Both the position numbers and the translations under genes were made by a program. Shown here piece by piece: positions 47,401-59,400 of a DNA stretch of 64,000 nucleotides. The first letter of the stretch is position 1; every line of letters starts with the position of its first letter. This stretch comes from Siphonodentalium dalli (taxonomy: Eukaryota; Mollusca; Scaphopoda; Gadilida; Siphonodentaliidae): contig CP136065.1 of assembly GCA_032622095.1 (NCBI GenBank), positions 210,468,151 to 210,532,150 on the forward strand, in the 5' to 3' direction. The notes under the pieces are model-generated. The model did no database searches, was not told where the DNA came from, and saw nothing but the letters and a program-made list of their open reading frames with translations.

Positions 47401-50400
47401 GTGTTGAGAGTTGTGCACGAGGAACTTACTTTGACAGAAGAGAAAACATGTGCATAGGTATGAATATGAAAATTTAATCTAGAATAATTTTCTCAATGAA
47501 TACTCCCAATGGCAATTCACATCCATATTGGAATGTTTGATTCCATAAACAGAACTTTTTAATCTTTTTTAGTATTTTTTATTTTATGGTACTACTTTTT
47601 ATGTGCCCATAAAATGGGACGTATTATATTATTGGTCGAACCGTCCCTCTGTCTGTTCGCTTTTGGTTTCTGGATGATAATTTTCGATAGTCTCAACTGA
47701 ATGGAATGAAATTTGGTATGACTGTTTACCAGCACAAAATACAGGTCATGTTCGAATTTGTGTTTCACTCGCCAATTTTCACCAGAGTTATGGCCCTTTT
47801 TGTTGGAATTTGCACTCAATTTATATTTCAGAATGATAATTTTAGTAGGTCTGAACTGAATGAAATGAAATTTGGTATGCGAGTTTACTAGCCCAAGATA
47901 CAGGTCAATTTCAAACTTGTGTTTCACCTGCCAATTTTCACCAGAGTTATGCCCCTTGTTGAATTACCACAAACGTATTTTGCCACGCCCTAGAGATGCT
48001 CTTGTTTACTTTACTTTATTTGAGTCATTGATCAAGTTCATCTGAACTCATAAGCCATAATAAGATTGAGGGTGTACGTTTATCCCATGACCAACTTGTT
48101 TAACCCTTTGAGTGCCAGGTCCGATTTTTGTATCAACCCATATACCCGGTGCCAATGCATTCTCTTATATATGCGAGTCGACCATAGGTCGCCTCGCATA
48201 TATAAGAGAATGCATTGGCCTAACAGTTTTTCATCATTTGTTATTATTTTTTTACAATTTTTTCACAATTTTAATAATTTTTTCTTATATTCCTTAACAG
48301 ACTTATTTTGTAGGTTTAGTGCCAGGGAATCTTACGTTTTTCATGGGCATAAAAATTATTACTGTGAATACTTGGTGATAGTTTTGAGTTATAACATGCC
48401 CCTAAGGTTTTATCCAGTTTGTTTTTAAATTCGCTATAGCATGCTTAAGCATACCCAAAAAAAATTCAACCAAAAAAAAATTAAAAAAAATCTACCGATT
48501 TTACAGACCGTAAATTAGGCCGATCAGATCGGCCCCTGGTACTGAAAGAGTTAATGACAGATTGCCAATCTTCATTTAATCCTTGTATTTCTAATCTTGT
48601 GAGATGCTTTTTTTAACAAATAATGGCCTCATTATTGAATATGCGAAATGTTTTGTTACATATACTCTCAATAATAACGTCAATTCTGTGATGTCCACTG
48701 ATTTTATTGGGAGATGAGGCAAATTACTATTAGGAAAATTTAAATGTCTATTGCAGAGAGAGTCTGTAGTAGAAATAATTGTATCACTATATGTCTAATA
48801 GTAGAAATAATTGTATCACTATACATCAAATAGCTGAAATAATTGTATCTCTCTATACATCAAATAGCTGAAATAATTGTATCTCTATACATCAAATAGC
48901 TGAAATAATTGTATCTCTGTAGAGCACAAGAGTAGAAATATTTGTTTCACTCTACATTACTGAAATATTCAACGTTCTTTTATGTAATGATGCTATGTGT
49001 CTCCTGGTTGCAGACTGTTCTGAAAACTGTGTAGAGTGCCTGAGTACAGACGAGTGCACACTCTGTGCCAACGACACTTACTGGCAAGTTGGGCGGTGTA
49101 CGGAAGAGTGTGATGAGGGTTTCTATGGCAACAGATACAACAGACGATGTGAAGGTCAGATCCAATATTCTGTTAACTTCGTTGGTTATCAACTATTTGC
49201 ATTAATTCCTTTACTACAGTAATGATCTAAGTAAGCGACTTAATTCTTAACCACAGCAGAATTATGGGTAACTTTTCAGGATTTAGTCGGAAATATGGCT
49301 TGTTGCCATTCATTGGAAAGCTCTCGGGGAGAGCTTTCCGATGAATGGCAACAAGCCATATTTCCGACTAAATCCTGAAAAGTTACCCATAATTCTGCTG
49401 TCGTTAAGAAGTCACTTAGAGCATTACTGTAGTTTATGAAGTATATGCTAAGATTTGCTGTGTCATATTTTGCTTATTTTTAAAACTGAGGATAGTCTCT
49501 AGACTATAGTAATAAACTTTAATGATAGAGTAGATTTTTTTTCTGATTATATTTTCAGTTAAGAGTCCGCTTCAGCTAACACTTTGGAAAAACATTTAAA
49601 ATTTCTCTTTGCAGTGAACAAATGGGCTCCAAAGATCATCGTAAATTCATCCATTGTTGTCACGGAGGGTATGCTGGCCACCTTAGATTTAAATAACATT
49701 TGGGTCACTGATAAGGACTCCCCTCTGGATAGAGTTACATTCCTTGTTGTCAGACCACCAGGTAACGGGTACATCGTCAAGGTAGTTAAGGGTAGAGACA
49801 GGATTCTGGGACCGGATGACATGTTTACATATTCCGATTTACGAGATGGAAAAATCAGATTCATTCATCAAAAGTCATCAACATCAGCAGGTTAGTTTCT
49901 CAAAACTTAAAGCCACACTTTCATGATCGGAGCTGCGCTGCACCATTAAAAATCCTGTGCCAGTGCATTCTCTCATATTTGCGAGCCTCCTATATGAGAT
50001 TCACATATATAAGAGAATGCATTGGCACAGGGTTTTCGCAAACTTTCATGAAGCTCCAGTCATGGAAGTGTCTTTATATTCTTTCACATCAGGGTGGATA
50101 AAAGCTCAAATATAAGTATAATTTGAATAAAAAGTTTTTACATCAGGGTTTTTTAACCCTTTACCCAACAGAACGGCCCTGTGCCAATGCATTCTCTTAT
50201 ATATGCGAGTCGACCATAGGTCGCCTCGCATATATAAGAGAATGCATTGGCTTAACACATTAAAAATTATAAAATTGTTAAAGAATGTAAGAAAAAATGG
50301 TAAAAAGTGTTAAAAAAAGATTTTTTTTAGGCCAATGCATTCTCTTATATATGCGAGGCGACCTATGGTCGACTCGCATATATAAGAGAATGCATTGGCA

Positions 50401-53400
50401 CAGGGCATAACTGTAACTATCACAATGTGGTCAAGGAGCCGGTTCCAATGATATCCATATTTGTATGGTTTTATTGAGACAGACCGAAGATATTTTAGGC
50501 TGTTGAAGCTTTATTTGGCCGGTTTGTTGGGTAAAGGGTTTAAGCTGACAATACCGTAATTGAAATGTTGAAAATAGTAAGCTCGAGAAAAAGTTAGAAC
50601 CATGTTTATGATATAAAAAAATGACTGTTTGTTACGCTCCCCATGAGAATATTCTAGTTAGCTGTAATAATCACTTATATCTATACTGTAGTACAGAAGT
50701 TGCACAAGATTCTTGAATTTTGTGGAACCGTTCAAGTTAGATTGAAAATGTCTGACTTAATATGTAAAATAAGCCGAGGCAATTTCCTGGATATCTCAAG
50801 TTTCATTCTTTTCTGACAAGAATCTGTTTCAGTTTTGTGCTGAATTTGAATTATCTTTCAACCAATATATAATACTCATATATCTTTTAAAATTGTTAGG
50901 TTAGGCTGGAAAATCAAACTTATGGTGTCAACTAAAATTATACAAGATTGTGTATACGTCTAGAAGTGAATGTAAAAATTTCTTTCACAAGTAAATAGTT
51001 TAACCCTTTACCCAACAGGACGGCCCTGTGCCAATGCATTCTCTTATATATGCGAGTCGACCATAGGTCGCCTCGCATATATAAGAGAATGCATTGGCTT
51101 AACACATTAAAAATTATAAAATTGTTAAAGAATGTAAGAAAAAATGGTAAAAAGTGTTAACTGTAACTATCACAATGTGGTCAAGGAGCCGGTTCCAATG
51201 ATATCCATATTTGTATGGTTATATTGAGACAGACCGAAGATATTTTAGGCTGTTGAAGCTTTATTTGGCCGGTTTTGGCCGTTTTGTTGGGTAAAGGGTT
51301 AATGCTGTTCTGCTCTTTTTTTCTGCAGGAGAGGTGGTATTAAAGGCTTATGACGGGCAGATGTACGGTCAGGAGATGGTTATTCCACTCAAAGCCATCC
51401 CAGCATCTCCTATAGCAATAACTAAATCATCCAAGTTTGTAGCTGTGGGAGACACTCAGACCGAACTTACAACTCGGGTATTTGATCTGAAGACGGAAAA
51501 AACACCAGATACTGTCAATATCTACCTATCAGGAGGTGAGATCTAACATTAATATTAGTACAGTAATGCCCTAAGTAATCGACTTCTTAACCACAGCAGA
51601 ATTATGGGTAACTTTTCAGGATTTAGTCGGAAATATGGCTTGTTGCCATTCATCGGAAAGCTCTCCCCGAGAGCTTTCCGATGAATGGCAACAAGCCATA
51701 TTTCCGACTAAATCCTGAAAAGTTACCCATAATTCTGGTGTGGTTAAGAAGTCGATTACTTAGAGCATTACTGTAGTTCCAATGATCTGTATGCTTATAT
51801 TGTGTTCTCCACCGACTGTATATAAAGTTATTTATTGTTGTTTGACAAATTTTTTTTGGTCATTTATCATTTTGCTTTGAAATAGATATTAGCTCCTTGT
51901 CTATTTACCTATTGTCACTCACTGAGTATGTGGTTCAGTTCTTTATCGCTGAGGTGATCCTATCTTCGAGAGTGGTAGTAATTTAATGACAAATAGTCTT
52001 ATAGATAAAAAATATAAAGAACAAATCGTGTGCCTTTGGTGTAAACAATATTTATTCTCAATCAAAAAAATTAAATAGTTGAACCCTTTCTATACTAAAT
52101 ACTCATTGACGGGTAGTTCTCTTAGGAAATGTTCCAATAATAAGTTCATTTGTTGAACTTATTATCTGAACATTTCCCTCCAATGAATATAAACCATTCT
52201 GCTTTTGTATTATCTGTTTTTATCTCAGTCGTCTTCTTTTATTACCTGAACACCCATCTAGATGAATAATATACCAATCTGATGTATACTTTTACAAATG
52301 GATGGGAGAATCGATTTAGTATAGAATGGGTTAACAAAATATTAGTGGTCGATGATGGATGATTGGAATGGGATGAGCAAGCCTTGAAGTAGTGTGTCTG
52401 TCATTTGCAGAATGAGGTCCCCAGAGGGTGAATTTAGTGATGCTACCCAGCATAGCAGGCTAGCATCACCAAATTCACCCTCTGGGTACCTCATTCTGCT
52501 TACACCTCAGCAGGATGAGGTTCCCAGAGGGTGAATTTGGTGATGCTAGCCTGCTATGCGGGGTAGCATCACTAAATTCACCCTCTGGGGACCTCATTCT
52601 GCAAATGACAGACTCACTATTTCAAGGCTTGGGGATGAGACAACAAGCCAGTGTTAAGTGTAAGTCCTCTTGTGTTCCTTTAGTCAATGAGACTGGGTTA
52701 TGAAGAGATCTCGTCACTAAACTGAATTATTATTTTCTATTTGTAGCCCCTACTCATGGTACAATTGTTCACAAACTACTGAAGATCCCAGTGAATGTGT
52801 TCACCTTGCATGACTTACAGACCGGTAACATAGTGTATGTCCATCATGGGAGGTTAGAGGAGGGAGTAGATATGATGGATTTCCAGGCTTCAGATGGTTA
52901 CAATGTCATTAATATACTCGTCCATACAGAAATCAGAGCCAAGGTATGTAGGTCATCATCAACCCATCCATGTCTGGAGCTTCCTGAAATTTTGCAAAAA
53001 CCCTGTGCTATTGCATCCTCTTATATATGCGAGTCTCCCATAGGGAGCCTCGCGTATATAAGAGAATACATTGGCCTAACAATATTTACCTTGACCTTGT
53101 AAGCCAGTGCATTCTCTTATATATGTGAGACTCCCTATGGGAGACTCGCATATATAAGAGAATGCACTGGCATAGGATCTTTAATGCTGCACCAGCGCAG
53201 CTCCCACCATGAAAGGGTTAAATGGCAGCTAGGGCTAGTCTGCTTTATTCTCTGGTCCACGGAAACATTACAGGATAGTGAGAAAGGGTGGGAATATGTA
53301 CAACAGATTTATATAAGTAAGAAATTATATATATCTGTTTATACGATATAACAAACTCCATGGTTGTATATGATACATACAACAAACTCCATGGATATAC

Positions 53401-56400
53401 ATAATATATACAACAAACTCCATGGCATCTTATCATCATCATTGTCATCATCAGCATTGTAATCGTCATCATCAAGAGCATCATCATTCTCGTCATCGAC
53501 TTCGTCACCATCATCATAGTCATCATCACAATCACATTGTCATCTACGTCATTGTCATCATCACAATCACATCATCATCATCATTGTCATCTACGTCATC
53601 TACGTCATTGTCATCGCCACCATTGTCATCATCACAATCACATCATCATCATCATTGTCATCTACGTCATTGTCATTGCCACCATTGTCATCATCACAAT
53701 CACATCATCATCATCATTGTCATCTACGTCATTGTCATCGCCAACATTGTCATCATCACAATCACATCATCATCGTCATTGTCATCTACGTCATTGTCAT
53801 CGCCACCATTGTCATCATCACAATCACATCATCATCATCATTGTCATCTACGTCATTGTCATCGCCACCATTGTCATCATCACAATCACATCATCATCAT
53901 CATTGTCATCTACGTCATTGTCATTGCCACCATTGTCATCATCACAATCACATCATCATCATCATTGTCATCTACGTCATTGTCATCGCCAACATTGTCA
54001 TCATCACAATCACATCATCATCGTCATTGTCATCTACGTCATTGTCATCGCCACCATTGTCATCATCACAATCACATCATCATCATCATTGTCATCTACG
54101 TCATTGTCATCGCCACCATTGTCATCATCACAATCACATCATCATCATCATTGTCATCTACGTCATTGTCATTGCCACCATTGTCATCATCACAATCACA
54201 TCATCATCATCATTGTCATCTACGTCATTGTCATCGCCACCATTGTCATCATCACAATCACATCATCATCGTCATTGTCATCTACGTCATTGTCATCGCC
54301 ACCATTGTCATCATCACAATCACATCATCATCATCATTGTCATCTACGTCATTGTCATCGCCACCATTGTCATCATCACAATCACATCATCATCGTCATT
54401 GTCATCTACGTCATTGTCATCGCCACCATTGTCATCATCACAATCACATCATCATCATCATTGTCATCTACGTCATTGTCATCGCCACCATTGTCATCAT
54501 CACAATCACATCATCATCATCATTGTCATCTACGTCATTGTCATCGCCACCATTGTCAATATCACAATCACATCATCATCATCATTGTCATCTACGTCAT
54601 TGTCATCGCCACCATTGTCATCATCACAATCACATCATCATCATCATTGTCATCTACGTCATTGTCATCGCCACCATTGTCATCATCACAATCACATCAT
54701 CATCATCATTGTCATCTACGTCATTGTCATCGCCACCATTGTCATCATCACAATCACATCATCATCATCATTGTCATCTACGTCATTGTCATCGCCACCA
54801 TTGTCATCATCACAATCACATCATCATCATCATTGTCATCTACGTCATTGTCATCGCCACCATTGTCATCATCACAATCACATCATCATCATCATTGTCA
54901 TCTACGTCATTGTCATCGCCACCATTGTCATCATCACAATCACATTATCATCATCATTGTCATCTACGTCATTGTCTTCGCCACCATTGTCATAATCATA
55001 ATCATTGTAGTTGTTGTAACAATCACCATGATTGTCATCATCAAGAGCATCATCATCCTCGTCATCGACTTCATCATCATCATCATAGCCATCGTCACAA
55101 TCACATTATCATCATCATCATCATTGTCAGATACATCATTGTCATCGCCACCATCGTCATCATCATAATCATTGTAGTTGTCGTCACAATCACCATCATC
55201 ATCATCAGCTTTGAATCCTCATAGTCATTGTTGCCATCATTATTATCATCATCATCATCATCCTCGCTGTTGTCATTATTGTCGTCGTCATCATCATAAG
55301 CATCATCATCATCATCCTCGCTGTTGTCATTATTGTCGTCGTCATCATAAGCATCATTATCATCATCATCCTCGCTGTTGTCATCGTCATATTATTTCTA
55401 TCATTATCATCAGGACTCGTCGACGTAACCATCATCATCAGCATCACAAACCTGACCGGATAACAAAAGAATGACTATTTTGTTAATGGCCACGACCTGC
55501 AATTTTGGAATTCTATTTTCAATCTGTCAAAATCAACAAAGAACCAACCTAAAGCTAAACAAATAAGTTATGTTTTTAGGGTGAACCATGTAAAAATGTA
55601 AATTATTACACAAGCAAGGAGAAATTTCATCTTTGCAAATTTGAATTTGATGAATATTTATTCTTTTAATTCAAGTTTCTTTCCTGCATTGATACAGAAG
55701 ATTTGTAAGAGAATGTCTTTCATATCACATTCAAAAAAAACGAAACATAGCCTTGTTTTCACTTTCAAATATATTGCTTAATTTTAGTGTTATCCTCAGA
55801 AATGTTCAAGCTAAAAGATATCAAATTAAAATATATCCTTTACTTTTGTAGGAGAGCATGATTCCCATGGTGACAAATAATCGCCCAGGTCATGCGACTG
55901 TTAACGACCTCATGCAACTCACAGACTCCATGCTGAAGATTGAGGCTGTCGATCTAAAGAATATCAAAACCACTGATGTCATCTATACATTGATGCCCCC
56001 ATTAGGGAACCCCAAGGAAGGTAGGTGTCCAACAAAACCATTGACATCATTTATACATTGATTTCCTCCACTAGGGAACCCAAAGGAGGGTACATATATC
56101 TATCAAAGATAGTAACAGTATTTTACTTGAAACAAGACATTGGTATATTATCCCTTCAAGAATAATAACCACGATTTTAAAAAGAATACTTTTGAGATAC
56201 TATTTACAAAACATTAGAAAATGAATTTGATTGTACTTACAAACTATTCGTCAATAGTATCTGAACATGACAAGTGTGTTTATCACAATGCAATATATAA
56301 CAAATTCATTCTATCTCATACACTTCTCTCAATATATTTTCATTTGTATAGCAAGACAGGAACACTCTTTTTCATCGAGCATTATATTTATGTGCTAGAA

Positions 56401-59400
56401 ATTAAGATTTCAGATTTAATTATTCCTCCCTTATATGTGTTTTAATCAGGTGAGATTCTGATGATTGTGCCGATACCGTCTCGAGGAATTGGACACGGAT
56501 GGGAGGAGATGGGCGACAGCCACATGGGAGCTAAGATGTATCGCTTCCTACAGAGAGATATAGATGAGGGCCGTATCTGGTACAAACACAAGGGTGTGTC
56601 ATCCAAGTCAGACGTCATGATGTTTGAAGTAAGTCTTATATCAATTGCGTTCTAAGAGTGGGAAGATTGAGACTGGTCAATTGTTGTAGCTGGAATATTT
56701 CTTCGTAAAACATGCTTTTAAACTATTTGTTATATTTTTGCCAAAATGTTATTCAACAGACAGATTTTCACAATAAAATCTCAACTACATTTTCCTGTAG
56801 ACATTATAAACTTGTACAGCATTCACTATCCCATATGACAGATTTCAGCTATTCACAGAAATGTTATTACTGGGATCTCTGATGTGGCATACATCAGATG
56901 TTTATTGAATCAATGTGAAATTTTAATTTAACTTCAAATTAAATTAACATTGAAATGATGCAGAAATTGGTATTGCCAGTGATCGTAACATATTCTTCTT
57001 CATTTGGGGGCATGTTTATAACGTCAATGAAATCTGCAACAAAGAGGTCAGGCACTTCACATTGTGCAAAAAAAATCCAGCATTATTTGGTATCTATAAT
57101 TAAATGATGACTGTAATCAATTTCCTGTTGCTCTGCAGAACCACACGTTTTCCAGCACAAATTATATTTCCATCTCATCTACCTATGACTCACTTCAACT
57201 ATAGTAATTATAGTCATATGAATAGGATGTCCTTCAGTTCAGTTTCGTGCTAAACCGATATGGAAATTTCAAAAAGATATTTGTCAATTTATTTGAAATT
57301 TTAGATCATTCTATTTTTTATATAATAATTACAATTTCATTATAAAAGGATGCCCGATTGCCTGTTTAGAGCTTTTTAAAGCCTGTTGGTGTGTGTAAGT
57401 AATCGTGCAAGGGTGAGTGCGTGAAGGAACGTATAATTGATTGTATATTGTGTCAGATGAATGTCCTCCATTGTAATCAACATAACTGTATAACCCATCT
57501 TCATGTACTAGTATGTGAAATCATCTGACTATCTGGAGAAAAAATGATGACCTTAACAATGAATTTATTCACAATAGGTACATTTGTACTTCTCTTGATA
57601 ATTGTAGGCAGCGGACACTAGTGTTCCTCCAAATATACTGAAGCTTCAGGAATTCCACATTGAAATCATATCAGATGACATCAGCTATCTGGCTGAACCA
57701 ACCATCTCTCCTGGTATCAGACTCGGAATTACGGTTAGTATGTTCAGCACCTATAGGAGGATTACTTTAACGAGGCTCTTTTCCAAGTTGAATGTGACAG
57801 TAACCCGTAGCAATAGTTTCATTGAAGCGCAATTACAGAAGGTTGAGAAATTTGGTATGGATGATTAACACTTTCTATGCTAAATACTCATTGACGAGTA
57901 GTTACACCTTAGGAAATGTTCAGATAATAAGTTCAAAGAACGACAAGGTCGTTTGTTGGACTTATTATCTGAACATTTCCCAGCAATAAATAGAAATCGT
58001 TCTGCATTTGTCTTATCTTTTTGTATATCTGTCGCCTGCTTATATTACCTGAATATCCCTTCAATTGAATAATAGTCCATTCCAATGTATACTTTTATAA
58101 CCTGGTGGGAGAATCCATTTAGTATAGAAAAGAAAAAGTACCCTTTATCCTTCCTTTATTGACAATCCAGTCATCAAGATCCAAATGCTGACATGTCGGA
58201 CGATATTTTATGCCATGGACTTGACAGCAAGGTTACAACTCTTGTGTGGTATGTAAGCTGAAAATTTTAATTTTATTTCAAAATAGTTGTGTGCTGTTTC
58301 AACATAATAAAACAATTTTGATTGCCATAACTTTTCAGAATTTTGTCTAATTATTTGTCTAGGTAATGGAACACCAGGTAGCTCCTATCACGACTGCTAA
58401 CCTTGCGTTTGAGGACCAGGACACAAATGATGAAAGCCTGGTGTACTCGCTGACTGAGACATTAGGAGATGACGAAGGAACTATAGAACATAGAGACAAT
58501 CCATATGCACCAATCTATAGCTTCACGCAGGAGAATATCAACAATAATCGGGTCATCTACCGACCGCCGTCAACCGACATTGGAGCAGACGATAAAGAAG
58601 TTAGCTTCAAATTCATTGGTTAGTTTTTTATTTTATTATATTCTCAAGAATGAATTATCAAAATAATCGCAGCTAAGCAATTTTCTATACCCCCTGTATG
58701 GGGGGGGGGGGGGGGGGGGGGGTAGAAATGTTCACTTTCACCCTATCTCCCATGAGCGACCGATTCAATAGCATGTACCAATGCAATGAATATTGTAAAA
58801 TCCTCATGATTGAATCACCAGAGTTGAACTTACTTTTATTATTATATATCATAAGAAAACTTGGTTTTGTGTTCAAATTCAACATACATAATATATGGGG
58901 AAATTAATCGATTAATATGGGAGCTACAGTAATGCCCTGAATAATTGACTCCTTAACCACAGCAGAATTATGGGTAACTTTTCAGGATTTAGTCGGAAAT
59001 ATGGCTTGTTGCCATTCATCGGAAAGCTCTCACTGAGAGCTTTCTGATGAATGGCAACAAGCAATATTTCCGACTAAATCCTGAAAAAACTGAGAGCTTT
59101 CCGATGAATGGCAACAAGCCATATTTCCGACTAAATCCTGAAAAGTTACCAAAAATTCTGCTGTGGTTAAGGAGTCGATTATTTAGGGCATTACTGTACG
59201 GTATGGTATATAACACAGAAACATTGCCGTCATATATCTTTACAGTTTCTGATGGGCAGAAAGGAAAGAAATATCCAGAGCGAAAGTTTTCTATAAAGAT
59301 TCTCCCGGTAAATAACGCAGCTCCAAGGTTCTACAACTCTCATGTGAAGCTGACGGTATCGCAGGGAGGAGTGCTGCCAATAGGGGGCGCTGATTATGCA

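Noticed and set aside
53422-55224. Very long + strand ORFs (up to 600 codons) of His, Ile and Ser repeats
   Set aside because: They are frame-rotated readings of a 62-bp CAT-rich satellite. All three frames are open, and the array lies in a FRAS1 intron between coherent exons.
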